From: a virus | Virus record (IMG/VR): IMGVR_UViG_3300028844_003046 | Span: 1-50,035 of that record | Reading direction: 5' to 3' (one strand) | DNA length: 50,035 nt | Part shown: in pieces, positions 42,208-50,035 of the stretch | Layout of the letters: each line of letters opens with the position of its first letter | Numbering within the stretch: the stretch's first letter is position 1 | Notes under the pieces: generated by a model | The model's database searches: none | What the model saw: only the letters and a program-made list of their open reading frames with translations | What the model was told of the DNA's origin: nothing | Translations under genes and position numbers: made by a program

Positions 42208-42248
42208 TCCGCAATAAGTTGCTAGTATGCGGAATATCGTTTATAAAC
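42208..42248. promoter_or_regulatory. dyad and palindrome in the divergent promoter region
   Basis: TCCGCA (42208-42213) and TGCGGA (42228-42233) form a 6-bp inverted repeat with centres 20 bases apart, two helical turns. GTTTATAAAC (42239-42248) is a 10-base palindrome over the plus-strand -10. Together they could be an operator for a phage or host regulator controlling both directions. Confidence 0.4.
42219..42247 (+). promoter_or_regulatory. sigma70-like promoter for the rightward adhesin island
   Basis: TTGCTA (42219-42224), a 17-base spacer and TATAAA (42242-42247) form a good sigma70-type element, 39 bases before the ParB-like gene. It overlaps the leftward promoter, so the two may compete. 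Confidence 0.55.
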
Positions 42249-42261
42249 AAGCTCGTGTCAA
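42233..42261 (-). promoter_or_regulatory. sigma70-like promoter for the leftward portal/virion operon
   Basis: On the minus strand, a perfect -35 TTGACA (42261-42256) lies 17 bases from GATATT (42238-42233), 4 of 6 matches to the -10. It would start RNA about 20 bases before the portal ATG. Confidence 0.5.
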
Positions 42262-42285
42262 CAGTAATGGCAAGGATTTGCTGAG

Positions 42286-42708
42286 ATGAAGTGGAACGGG
42301 TTTAGCGCTTATTACTTTGATAGCTTCCCCGTTGACAAGCTTAATGCCTTCGATATCCCTGAAAAAGAAGGTGTAAAGACCGGAGGAATGAGCGCTGAAA
42401 ATTTCAAAGAGCTAGTAGCCAGCATTGAAGAAAAGGGTCTTATCAACCCAATCATAGTCGAACGCGCAAACCACATGACTGTTGCTATTGGAAACAACCG
42501 AGTGTGGGCTTTACGGCAGCTGGGTAAGCCTTATGCAAAAATAGTCCTATTTGCAAAAGTAGGTTCAGTTCCGGAAGGCGGCGAGCATATCCCTAACAAA
42601 CACCTTGAAGCACGAATGGCCCAAATTCATCCCGGTGATGAATCATGGTTTCATAGCCAAGCTGCTCGGTGGATTCGTAAAAGAGTAAGACAAGAGCCTC
42701 TTGAATAA
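42286..42708 (+). CDS. ParB/Srx-like domain protein
   Basis: This 140-residue protein's middle matches the ParB N-terminal fold: NFKELVASIEEKGLINPIIVE (about 39-59), then AIGNNRVWALRQLG (67-80), where GNNR corresponds to the ParB GNHR/GxRR motif. Such domains bind nucleotide (CTP or ATP) and act in DNA partition, methylation-associated DNA modification or phage regulation. The C-terminus is basic (ARWIRKRVRQEPLE). Single-domain ParB-like proteins without a helix-turn-helix are common in phages. It is the first gene of the rightward island, with AAGGA 9 bases upstream, and its stop overlaps the next start. Confidence 0.75.
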   Translation: MKWNGFSAYYFDSFPVDKLNAFDIPEKEGVKTGGMSAENFKELVASIEEKGLINPIIVERANHMTVAIGNNRVWALRQLGKPYAKIVLFAKVGSVPEGGEHIPNKHLEARMAQIHPGDESWFHSQAARWIRKRVRQEPLE

Positions 42709-43163
42709 TGGGTATCCAACGGGTTCAACGCTCCACAACCCTACGTGCTCGCACATACGCAGAGCTGCGTGCACTCGATGCCCCGGTCCACAACGATCTT
42801 GCTTCAGTCCTTGTTGGCGACGAAGAAGGTTGGTTCCTGTTTGATGACACAGACGTGAGATCAGACGATGGAGTTGATATCATCGTACCTGATGACGCAA
42901 CTCCGGGGTCGTGGATACGAACAGATTTTGGAGTTACTAAATTGAAAAATGCAACCCGTATAGATGAAGAAAGCAGTGGCGACGTTTTATACGTTGGTAA
43001 CGCTCTCCCGGGGACAGCTACAAGCTCTGCAACATGGAGTATTAAACGCATTACGTTTACTCTTGACGGTTCTGGCAACACCGATTCGGTTACTGAATGG
43101 GCTGACGGAAACAGCAATAGAGACAACATTTGGGACAACAGATTATCTTTAAGCTATTCGTAA
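42708..43163 (+). CDS. tail-fibre-type small protein
   Basis: This 151-residue protein begins MGIQRVQRSTTLRARTYAELRAL, then has GWFLFDDTDVRSDDGVDIIV and TPGSWIRTDF, a motif of phage fibre or tail-spike head domains in which GSWIR is recurrent. The C-terminal part is Thr/Ser/Asn-rich with TFTLDGSGNTDSVT. It is likely a virion attachment adapter for the adhesins that follow. The start overlaps the ParB-like stop (TAATG). Confidence 0.72.
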   Translation: MGIQRVQRSTTLRARTYAELRALDAPVHNDLASVLVGDEEGWFLFDDTDVRSDDGVDIIVPDDATPGSWIRTDFGVTKLKNATRIDEESSGDVLYVGNALPGTATSSATWSIKRITFTLDGSGNTDSVTEWADGNSNRDNIWDNRLSLSYS

Positions 43164-43184
43164 GGACACGAATCGGAGTATGAA

Positions 43185-45599
43185 ATGACACAATATGTGA
43201 TAGTTGACTATGACGGTCAATCAGGCGGCGAATTTGTCGAAGAAGGAGCACTTGTCACGTGGACAGTGCCGAGTTCTTCGTCCGGTTTCATTGTAACTGA
43301 CATCCCCGATGGTGCCGCCGGATCACTCCGCATGGCACTAGTCAGCGGTGTCCTACCATCGAATAACGCTACTCTAACTCAGGGTGGTGTAACGGCACTA
43401 GCGAACAGTGACGCAGGTGCCAAGATCGAGAATATGCTATATCCCGCGTATGCGCGTGAGGATTTGGCTGTTGCGTCAACTGGCGCGATTACGTGGACCG
43501 GCCCCGCACTCGGTGCCACCCACTCATTCTTCTTCGATGGTCAGACGACTAATGTCGTAGCAAATGAGATTCTAACTTTCTCTGGCGGTCAGACTTGCGA
43601 AGTCATCACGGTTGAATCCGATGCTGGTGCGTCGGGTGAACTCTCGGTTCGGATAATCGGGGACATCGACATTAATGACCTGCCAGCCGACAATGAGACT
43701 TTCACTGGTGACATTGCTGGTGACGGTACTGTAGATGGCGCGTTCCATCCTCGCGGCTACACCCCGGAAGAAGTTCACAGGCTTCTGTCTGACCTCAACG
43801 ATGACGAGACGATCTTCGGTGACGATGATCTCTCGATGATCGACCCGACAGCCTCTGAACGGCAAACCGGCGTACAGGTCAAGCTTCTTGGCACCATTAA
43901 TATCAACGACACTGTTGCACAGCACATGTACGGCGGTTCTATCGAACAGGGTAGCGGCAACACACAGGAAGTTTATTCCGGCCTCGGTGTTGGCGTAACG
44001 TCGCCTCTTACGACTACGGTCCCGGTGTTGATCCAAGAAGATGCGCTCATCACCGAGTACTGGGATAATGCTTACTTCCCTGATTCGGTATCCGGTAACA
44101 TCCGAATCCTCGTTAAGACTATCGAAAACGGTACGAAGATCGACGGTCAGCGAGTGCGTGGTGCGTTGCTCGAATTCGGAGAGCTGTACTTCTTCGCTGG
44201 TACGACCATTGGTTTCGGTGAGGTGTCACTGGCCCTCGTATCCGCCGCAGACGGTAACAACAATACGGCTGTCGGTACGGTCGCAGGTGCCCCGTACAGT
44301 TCGATTGTCTTGACTGAAGGCTACCAGTCCCTCGACTTCCTTGAAGGCTCTGGCTCCACTCCATTCGGTCTGTCGATTGATTTCGGTTCAGCCAACAGCC
44401 TACAGACCTATGAACGGTCCAAATACATTCAACGGCGCGGTACAGCTGAGACGCTGTTCGGGCGTAATGCCCAGCTGTTCGTCGGCATCAATACCAACTT
44501 TGCCTACAATGGTGAGGTCGGTGCAATTGCCGAGGACGATGTACTCCAGTGGGGTACCGAGATTCCTTATACCGGCGGCACAGGCACACTCGTTGCAGTT
44601 GGTGAAGTAGTTGAGGGCGGTACCTCCGGCGCTCTTGGCCGCGTCATCTTCGTAGACGACACAGCTGGCTCCGGCACAATCATCGTCGCTGACCCCACCG
44701 GCAGCTTCAACAATACTGAGGCGCTAACCACCCTACGCGGTGCGTCAGAGTGGACTGCGACATCCGGTACGGTTGTGAATAACACGGCCTCCGGCCAGAT
44801 GCTTCTCGTCGCCAAGGATGATGGCGGTGCTACGGGCAACGTCTACGGTCAGCTTTTGACTGGTACGGTCCCGGCAAATGGGCAAACCCTGTTCGGTGCC
44901 ACGGACGGTGACACACTTGATGTGAATGGTGCTGTTTCGTCTCGCACGGTAAACAGTCAGCTGGTTGGTTCGTATACCGGCGCGAATTACAACCCGATGA
45001 ACTTCGGTATCGCCATTGACCCGAGCGATGCGATTGCCGGTGACTCGTTTACGAACTTGCTCGAAGCTGGTATCGCACCTCCGGATAACCGCTCTGGCTC
45101 AGTCACGAACCTTATAGTCGGTGACTACGTTACGGTCTTCCCTTGGGATGGTGTGGCTACGGACGTTAACGGCGATGCAGAACCGGACTTTAACGAGATG
45201 ACTACTACGGCTCTCGTTACTGGCGGCGTATCGACAACGGTTGTGGTTGGTGCAGGTAATATCCCTGCCAATACCCCGGCAACGGGCTACCTCCGTCTTG
45301 AGCGTGACTCAGACGGTAACTATGACTTGCTTGAGTACAGTGCATGGACTAACACAACTGGTACCTTCACCTTGGTTGGTACAGCTCCGAACACGGCTAC
45401 TAACCCGGCCAACTTGTTTAGAGCGTTGATTGACCAAGTAGCAACGGCGACCTCGCACTCTTACACGGCTACCTTCACTGTTGCGAACGATGTGGCAGTT
45501 ACAGTACGTCGTGGCGGAGTTACTCCAATCAAGACATTCAAAACTACGGCGGAATTTGGGGCATTTAGCATTTCAACAATTCGCACGCCTGATGCATAA
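43185..45599 (+). CDS. large virion adhesin/tail-spike-like protein
   Basis: This 804-residue protein is strand-rich: Thr, Gly, Asp and Val dominate, with almost no long helices after residue 40. A ~45-residue pattern with GA(S/G)G-x-(V/L) and GxxTFTG/GALGRVIFV-type endings seems to recur near 125-175, 470-520 and 540-590. The middle has EEVHRLLSDLNDDETIFGDDD. The C-terminal part (about 750-804) ends in IKTFKTTAEFGAFSISTIRT. No enzymatic spike motif is recognised. It is expected to be a cell-surface-binding structural protein. GGAG 6 bases before the ATG is a good ribosome site. Confidence 0.75.
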   Translation: MTQYVIVDYDGQSGGEFVEEGALVTWTVPSSSSGFIVTDIPDGAAGSLRMALVSGVLPSNNATLTQGGVTALANSDAGAKIENMLYPAYAREDLAVASTGAITWTGPALGATHSFFFDGQTTNVVANEILTFSGGQTCEVITVESDAGASGELSVRIIGDIDINDLPADNETFTGDIAGDGTVDGAFHPRGYTPEEVHRLLSDLNDDETIFGDDDLSMIDPTASERQTGVQVKLLGTININDTVAQHMYGGSIEQGSGNTQEVYSGLGVGVTSPLTTTVPVLIQEDALITEYWDNAYFPDSVSGNIRILVKTIENGTKIDGQRVRGALLEFGELYFFAGTTIGFGEVSLALVSAADGNNNTAVGTVAGAPYSSIVLTEGYQSLDFLEGSGSTPFGLSIDFGSANSLQTYERSKYIQRRGTAETLFGRNAQLFVGINTNFAYNGEVGAIAEDDVLQWGTEIPYTGGTGTLVAVGEVVEGGTSGALGRVIFVDDTAGSGTIIVADPTGSFNNTEALTTLRGASEWTATSGTVVNNTASGQMLLVAKDDGGATGNVYGQLLTGTVPANGQTLFGATDGDTLDVNGAVSSRTVNSQLVGSYTGANYNPMNFGIAIDPSDAIAGDSFTNLLEAGIAPPDNRSGSVTNLIVGDYVTVFPWDGVATDVNGDAEPDFNEMTTTALVTGGVSTTVVVGAGNIPANTPATGYLRLERDSDGNYDLLEYSAWTNTTGTFTLVGTAPNTATNPANLFRALIDQVATATSHSYTATFTVANDVAVTVRRGGVTPIKTFKTTAEFGAFSISTIRTPDA

Positions 45600-45607
45600 A
45601 GCTAATA

Positions 45608-47953
45608 ATGGCTACTGTTTCTGTTTCGTTTAACGGCACTCGGGTAAATGACTCGGATGCCGCTACCAATACAGGTAACTGGGGATCATCCGGTCCCGCG
45701 CCAGCATCGGAGTTCCCTCTTGCTTATCAGGTAACGACAGGCACAACGACTGGTGCGGTAAACAAGAAGATCAACTCAACCTCGTTGGGTGGTCTTGACT
45801 TTGATCCTGTCACTGGTACGCCCGTTGATATGACTGCCGCAGCTAATCGGCTGTGGTTCGTTAAGGCGTATGTGTCTGACTCTTTCGACCTGAACACTAC
45901 TGAAGGTGTCCGTATTGGTGTCGGCTCCGGCAACGCAGCGTACTATTACTATAACGTCGCTGGTTCTGCTGCAAACAACACTCGCTTTTCAGAATACCCG
46001 CCGCAGGGTGGATACTTGATCTTTGGGCTTGACCCCAACATTTCTCAGTGGCGAGAAGGCACTGTAGGTAGTCCAGTACTCACCGCTGTTGATTGGGTAG
46101 GTGTTCAGTGTGCGTTCGTAAACGGTACTGCTAAAGCTGAGAACTTAGCTCTTGACTCCATTGACGTTGGTACTGGGCTTGTCTTGACTGGTGGTGATGG
46201 TGTCGATACTGATGGCACATTTGACAGTTTTGTCACGATAGATCAGGACACGAAGGCTAATCGCTGGGGCGTTGTAACAGGTAGCGGTAACGTCATCCGA
46301 GTAAATGGACTACTTGAGATTGGTAGGAATACTGGTGGTACAGCTGTTGTAACAGGCTTCACTGATATAAATTCTATCGTACTGTTCCCTGATGGCTACC
46401 ATAGTCGAGGTCTTGTTGGTGTAGATGTTGACCTCTCCGCCGGTGCGACTACAGTCGTAACTATTGACTCGTTGATGATCGGTGAGGGCAGTCGTAACGG
46501 CGCTGATGCTGACGATACTCGCCCAGACTTTACAGTGAACGGTACGGCTGGAACGCTAACTCTCGGTGCTCAGATGCGTAACTTCCGCGACGTTACGTTC
46601 ACCTCTGCCTGCACTGTAGACGGTGCTGATATTGAATGTCATCTGTTAGTTCAGGCCAGCTGTGACATAGAGAACTCTATCATCCGTACTAACGCACTGA
46701 CCAACACGGCAGTGCTACAGGACCCGACTTTCGGCGTTTCCACAGACCTGAATAATACTGAGTTTGTACAAACTGGTGTGGGCCACGCCATCGAGATTGA
46801 CACCCCCGGAACATACGGCCTCCAAGACATTACATTCACCGGCTACGGTGGTACCCCCGGCTCGAATCCTACTGCTTCTACAGGTGCGGCAGATGCAGCT
46901 GTGTTCAACAATTCAGGCGGGTTGGTGACAATCAACGTCAACGGTACCGGCAACCAGCCCAGTGTCCGTAACGCCGCCAGTTCTACAACAGTTGTCAACC
47001 AGACCGTCACAGTAACCATTAAGGCAGTAACCACAGCTGGTATCCCCATCCAAGGTGCTAGAGTGTTCTTGGAGACAGGGGCCGGTGGTACGGCTACCAT
47101 TAGTCATGTTGGTACTAACAGTGTGGATGCGGGTTCTTCAGCAACCTCTGTTACGCTGAGTGAACCGGCGGGTACGCAGGAAGACGACCTGATACTTGTA
47201 ATCGTCAAAAACGATGCAACCGGTTCTGTTTGGACTCCTCCCGCTGACTTTACTGAACTTGACGAAGTGACAGGTACATCCAACCAGCGGTTCTGGATCG
47301 GGTATAAGGTACGCGGTGCCACACAAGGTAACGGGTATGCCTTCAGTCACGACTTCGGTGCAGGGACTCACACGGCAGGGATGATGGCTGTCTACCGTGA
47401 CGGGAATACAGGTACTCCACTGGATGTCTCATACGTGCAGGCGACCCACAAGACTGACAGCGTGGACGACCTGAGCTACGCCCCCAGTGCCATTACGACT
47501 GTTACAAACAATGCGTGGGTGGTAATTATGAGTGGCTGGTCAGGTGGCCCCGGTACGGTAAGCTGGGCGGGTATTTCCGGCTACACGACTGATGGCACCC
47601 TCGAAGGTGGTAGTGGGCGTAACCTCAACGTCGTGTCCAAGTTGGTCGCTACAGCAGGCACGGAGACACCGGGGTCGTTCGGCACAACTGGCGATGCTGG
47701 CGAGGATGGTACTAGCTTCACTCTCGCTATCAGGCCCGGAACAACTTCAACTGGCGGCGATGATCTGATCCCATATGACACTACAGACGCGCTTGGTGAG
47801 GTAAATCTGAGTTACGGCGGTACTACCCCACAGGCGGTGAGAGGGTATGTTCGGAAAGGCACTGCGTCGCCGGTTTACAAAACCAGCCCGATTAACGCTA
47901 CCATTACATCAGGTGGGCTATCTCAGACCATCACTCTAGTGGCAGATGAATAA
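45608..47953 (+). CDS. large adhesin with Ig-like domain split by an inserted beta-domain
   Basis: This 781-residue protein begins with a beta-sandwich-like N-terminal region (SVSFNGTRVNDSDAATNTG). Residues about 200-450 are repetitive Gly/Thr/Asp-rich beta structure, possibly a beta-helix or spike stem. An Ig-like fold starts near 470 (VTVTIKAVTTAGIPIQGARV to LETGAGG) and resumes near 716 (DTTDALGEVNLSYGGTTPQ, then RGYVRKGTASPVYKTSP), with ~230 inserted residues between. The insert contains its own Trp/Gly-rich beta-domain. Function: likely receptor binding. Little ribosome binding site is visible before ATG 45608, so coupling to the upstream gene is likely. Confidence 0.75.
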   Translation: MATVSVSFNGTRVNDSDAATNTGNWGSSGPAPASEFPLAYQVTTGTTTGAVNKKINSTSLGGLDFDPVTGTPVDMTAAANRLWFVKAYVSDSFDLNTTEGVRIGVGSGNAAYYYYNVAGSAANNTRFSEYPPQGGYLIFGLDPNISQWREGTVGSPVLTAVDWVGVQCAFVNGTAKAENLALDSIDVGTGLVLTGGDGVDTDGTFDSFVTIDQDTKANRWGVVTGSGNVIRVNGLLEIGRNTGGTAVVTGFTDINSIVLFPDGYHSRGLVGVDVDLSAGATTVVTIDSLMIGEGSRNGADADDTRPDFTVNGTAGTLTLGAQMRNFRDVTFTSACTVDGADIECHLLVQASCDIENSIIRTNALTNTAVLQDPTFGVSTDLNNTEFVQTGVGHAIEIDTPGTYGLQDITFTGYGGTPGSNPTASTGAADAAVFNNSGGLVTINVNGTGNQPSVRNAASSTTVVNQTVTVTIKAVTTAGIPIQGARVFLETGAGGTATISHVGTNSVDAGSSATSVTLSEPAGTQEDDLILVIVKNDATGSVWTPPADFTELDEVTGTSNQRFWIGYKVRGATQGNGYAFSHDFGAGTHTAGMMAVYRDGNTGTPLDVSYVQATHKTDSVDDLSYAPSAITTVTNNAWVVIMSGWSGGPGTVSWAGISGYTTDGTLEGGSGRNLNVVSKLVATAGTETPGSFGTTGDAGEDGTSFTLAIRPGTTSTGGDDLIPYDTTDALGEVNLSYGGTTPQAVRGYVRKGTASPVYKTSPINATITSGGLSQTITLVADE

Positions 47954-48468
47954 TGGCTACGACAGTAAATTGGATCACCGGTGAGATCACAGTCCCACGG
48001 GCTGATATGCCTATAATCCAAGTTTCTCCTGAAGTACGTGAGTTAGACACTTCTGCTTTCTTCGATGACTTGAAAAACCTTGAAGCATCAGAAGAAGGTA
48101 TGCCTTGGCCGGATACTCAACGACACAATTTGTCGTATACCATTTCTGGTGTGCAGTACGCTGAAGCTATTGAAGTCATTGATCCGTACTTCGTAACGTT
48201 TGAAGACGGCCAATATCGAGTGTCATTAAGCGGATCAAATAACAACATCATCGACGTCGCTACTGCGAACCAAGTAGGCATCCTTGGTAACAACTCTGCG
48301 GGCCTTATTTTCAACCAAGGGCAGTCGATTGGTCAGGGCGACCTTGACAACATCGCTGATGCAGTTTGGGATGAAGCCATATCAGGCCACACAACCTCAG
48401 GAACATTCGGGTCGTGGGTACAAAAGAAGCTCTTAACGGTCTCAAAATTTATAGGTCTAAGTGGTTAA
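47953..48468 (+). CDS. virion protein at the end of the adhesin island
   Basis: This 171-residue protein starts MATTVNWITGEITVPRADMP and has VRELDTSAFFDDLKNLEASEEGM and a C-terminal IADAVWDEAISGHTTSGTFG motif. The latter is repeatedly found at the ends of phage tail or host-binding proteins. Its start overlaps the adhesin stop (TAATG) without a clear ribosome site. The stop TAA (48466-48468) overlaps the opposite-strand stop of the next gene, so the rightward and leftward arms abut exactly. Confidence 0.77.
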   Translation: MATTVNWITGEITVPRADMPIIQVSPEVRELDTSAFFDDLKNLEASEEGMPWPDTQRHNLSYTISGVQYAEAIEVIDPYFVTFEDGQYRVSLSGSNNNIIDVATANQVGILGNNSAGLIFNQGQSIGQGDLDNIADAVWDEAISGHTTSGTFGSWVQKKLLTVSKFIGLSG

Positions 48469-48914
48469 GAAGTACCCTTGGGGCGAATTGCAAGGTCATG
48501 TTCGTACCCTTCTAAGAGCTCATGAAGCTTCAGCATCGCGGCGCGAGAGCTCCCAACGGAACGATCCGATCCAGTCAAACCGGGAGCTATACACCCGACT
48601 ACGTCTGCGACTGTGTTGCCGGGGTGGATAAGGCAGAGGTACCGGCCCCACGTAGAGTGGTTGCGTTCCTCGTCCTGTTCCCAGACTCCCAGATCGGGGT
48701 TTGAGAAAATGAACGCTTTCTTGCCCGATGGCCGTGTGTAATTACGCAAACGATACAAGCCATCCGGTACGCAACTCTCAAAAGGCGTGCCACCCGGACC
48801 AACTGGGTTTTTAACCCAAGGGCGCTCAATTGTTTGGAACGACTGGTTGCCAACATTCAGAACACCTCGCGTGCAGTCATCAAGGTATGCAAACCTTTCT
48901 AAAGTTATAATCAT
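48465..48914 (-). CDS. DUF5675-like protein, possible cell-wall-active enzyme
   Basis: This 149-residue protein starts at ATG 48914, which overlaps the terminase stop (ATGA); a longer in-frame extension is not needed. The pattern fits DUF5675: IERPWVKNPVGPGG, a CVPDGLYRLRNY segment and a C-terminal IHPGN-x5-GC element with H97 and C108. The H...GC spacing recalls L,D-transpeptidase (YkuD) catalytic residues, so a wall-active (endolysin-like) role is conceivable but unproved. It is expressed from the terminase transcript and ends exactly against the rightward island. Alternative: a small head or lysis protein with a non-enzymatic fold. Confidence 0.72.
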   Translation of the reverse strand: MIITLERFAYLDDCTRGVLNVGNQSFQTIERPWVKNPVGPGGTPFESCVPDGLYRLRNYTRPSGKKAFIFSNPDLGVWEQDEERNHSTWGRYLCLIHPGNTVADVVGCIAPGLTGSDRSVGSSRAAMLKLHELLEGYEHDLAIRPKGTS

Positions 48915-50035
48915 GTCCACGCCCCCACCGGCATATCCGGTTTTTTGAAGTCTTGTCTTTGCATCCGACGCATCACTTTCCCCATGAGGTTTTGTGCTGT
49001 TCCGAGGCAACCATATTGCAAAGCATCCGCAAGATCGGCCCACGGTCTGACTTTATGGGGCTTGTCTTCGAGTTCGCCATCCTTTCGAGCGCGATAGCGG
49101 TACTTATGCTTGAGGGCAGTAATGAGCTCTGGGCATCCTTCTGGATCAAATAGAATAGCTGCCTCGCCCTCTCTCTGCATGAGCAACCATTTTTCAACTG
49201 CATCCAAACGTGGCTTGATATTATTTGTCTGAGCAGGAATAGCTTCAAAGCCCAATCCCCTTATCATGGTGAAGACCGATCGCTCTCCGATTTCGCTTTT
49301 CTTAATGCCACTTGGGTCGCCCACGATGTACATGGGTTTCCCTTGAAAACGAGGAGAAAACACGACCGGCATAAGGCGGTCTCGTACGAACTTCTCCACG
49401 CCCATGTTCTCCTCATAGACTTCTTGCAATACAAGCAATCGTCCGACGTGATCCACCTGCATGACGATAGCAGCAGGTGCACGTGCGAAGTCCATGCCAA
49501 TAATAAGCGCGTGGCCAACACTGGGAGTAAGCGGGCCCTTCGCAACATGGAACGTGTCCTTGAATGTGTTCTTGAAGACAGCCTGACCTTGTAAAGATTC
49601 CCCCCACTGTCCAAATACAAATCTTTCCGACCACTCGGGACTAGCGCCATTGAGGAGCGTCCAGTAGTAATCGTAACCCCCGGGGAGGTAGGTGATGTTC
49701 TCTGCAAGGGGGTTCTCTGTGACATTGCCACCGTCGTCCCTCAGAAGTGGTGGGGGCTGCTCGAAGTAACCGTATGACTCTGGTAACTCAACCTTGAGGA
49801 TTTCGTAGTAAGGAGAATCTTCCGTGCCGGGGTTAGAATCCGCAAACACGCCGAACCAGTTTGGTCGCCCTCTGAGCTGGGATGGGTAACGACCACAACG
49901 ACCCAAGGCTCCAGAAATGAAGACAGGATCAACCTCAACAAATTCGTTAAAGTAAGCGCCCGTGAGCTGCGAAGATAAGAGACGTTTCTGGTCGTCCGGA
50001 GTATCCAGCGGAATAAGGAGTATTTCACAATGGAT
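48911..50035 (-). CDS. terL: terminase large subunit, C-terminal part, cut at window end
   Basis: The frame is open to base 50035, so the ATPase N-terminal part lies beyond the window; 374 residues are visible. Early on are RPNWFGVFADSNPGTEDSP (an ATPase-coupling-type ADTNP motif). The RNase H-like nuclease domain follows, with IIGMDFARAPAAIVMQ (first metal aspartate), YIVGDPSG (second) and a C-terminal WADLADALQYG (third). It should cut and pump DNA into procapsids. It is the first visible gene of the leftward group 4; the DUF5675-like gene follows with a 4-base overlap. The portal lies downstream only across the rightward island. Confidence 0.93.
   Translation of the reverse strand: MHCEILLIPLDTPDDQKRLLSSQLTGAYFNEFVEVDPVFISGALGRCGRYPSQLRGRPNWFGVFADSNPGTEDSPYYEILKVELPESYGYFEQPPPLLRDDGGNVTENPLAENITYLPGGYDYYWTLLNGASPEWSERFVFGQWGESLQGQAVFKNTFKDTFHVAKGPLTPSVGHALIIGMDFARAPAAIVMQVDHVGRLLVLQEVYEENMGVEKFVRDRLMPVVFSPRFQGKPMYIVGDPSGIKKSEIGERSVFTMIRGLGFEAIPAQTNNIKPRLDAVEKWLLMQREGEAAILFDPEGCPELITALKHKYRYRARKDGELEDKPHKVRPWADLADALQYGCLGTAQNLMGKVMRRMQRQDFKKPDMPVGAWT

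Noticed and set aside
48911-49043. A longer N-terminal extension of the DUF5675-like protein
   Set aside because: The extension lies wholly inside the terminase gene; the ATG at 48914 overlapping the terminase stop and the family-typical MIITLERFAY beginning fit better.
49741-50028. A separate leftward gene at the window end
   Set aside because: It overlaps the terminase frame, which is open to the last base and carries the real motifs; this one is a shadow.
1-50035. CRISPR array, tRNA genes, integrase or diversity-generating retroelement
   Set aside because: No regularly spaced repeats, no tRNA-like gap, no recombinase and no reverse transcriptase frame; the intergenic spaces are too short to hide them.

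Overview
The window reads as a stretch of a lytic, short-tailed (podovirus-like) double-stranded DNA phage genome infecting a bacterium. It carries a family A DNA polymerase, a primase-helicase, an SSB-like protein, a portal, a scaffold, a major capsid protein, a terminase and a holin. It has internal virion proteins with a murein transglycosylase domain, and no tape-measure, sheath or tail-tube genes. There is no integrase, CI-like repressor, tRNA, CRISPR array or insertion sequence. Genes are packed with mostly 1-4 nt start/stop overlaps, and no gap without a gene exceeds 80 bases. Both ends are cut inside genes. The host cannot be named. A phage-encoded CsrA homologue suggests a bacterium that uses CsrA-type post-transcriptional control. 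No phage RNA polymerase gene is visible, and sigma70-like promoter elements occur at the one real divergent intergenic region, so host RNA polymerase may be used.

Region 1 (1-12098, rightward) is the early/replication arm. It starts with a truncated VWA-type protein, then two tandem paralogues of unknown function with identical leaders, then csrA and three small unknown genes. The replication module follows: family A polymerase with an intact 3'-5' exonuclease, a RecB/Cas4-like nuclease with four cysteines placed as in iron-sulphur nucleases, a VRR-NUC nuclease, an SNF2-type helicase, a small conserved phage protein, an SSB-like protein with an acidic tail, and a primase-helicase.

Region 2 (42206 down to 12046, leftward) is the virion arm. 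In transcription order it holds the portal, three tiny basic proteins (one of 55 residues), a 79-residue protein, scaffold, major capsid protein and its terminator, head-tail and tail proteins, and several beta-rich adhesin-like proteins built from duplicated modules. A 3-TM-family holin and a small membrane protein lie among them. The arm ends with a GNAT acetyltransferase, two internal virion proteins and a 2834-residue giant protein. The giant combines a lytic transglycosylase, a zincin-like metallopeptidase motif, a possible ADP-ribosyltransferase-like segment and membrane-active C-terminal helices, which is the layout of a polyvalent protein delivered with the phage DNA. Its 3' end overlaps the primase-helicase gene tail-to-tail by 53 bp.

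Region 3 (42286-48468, rightward) is an island between portal and terminase, started by a divergent promoter region. It holds a ParB-like protein and four virion/adhesin-like proteins, and it ends with stop codons that overlap those of the next leftward gene. Region 4 (50035 down to 48465, leftward) holds the C-terminal part of the large terminase and a DUF5675-like protein with a histidine/cysteine pattern reminiscent of L,D-transpeptidases.

The most unusual items are the CsrA gene with GGA-rich duplicated leaders just upstream, the polyvalent giant protein, the adhesin island with its ParB-like gene and dyad-containing promoter region, and an Ig-like domain split by an inserted beta-domain in one adhesin.
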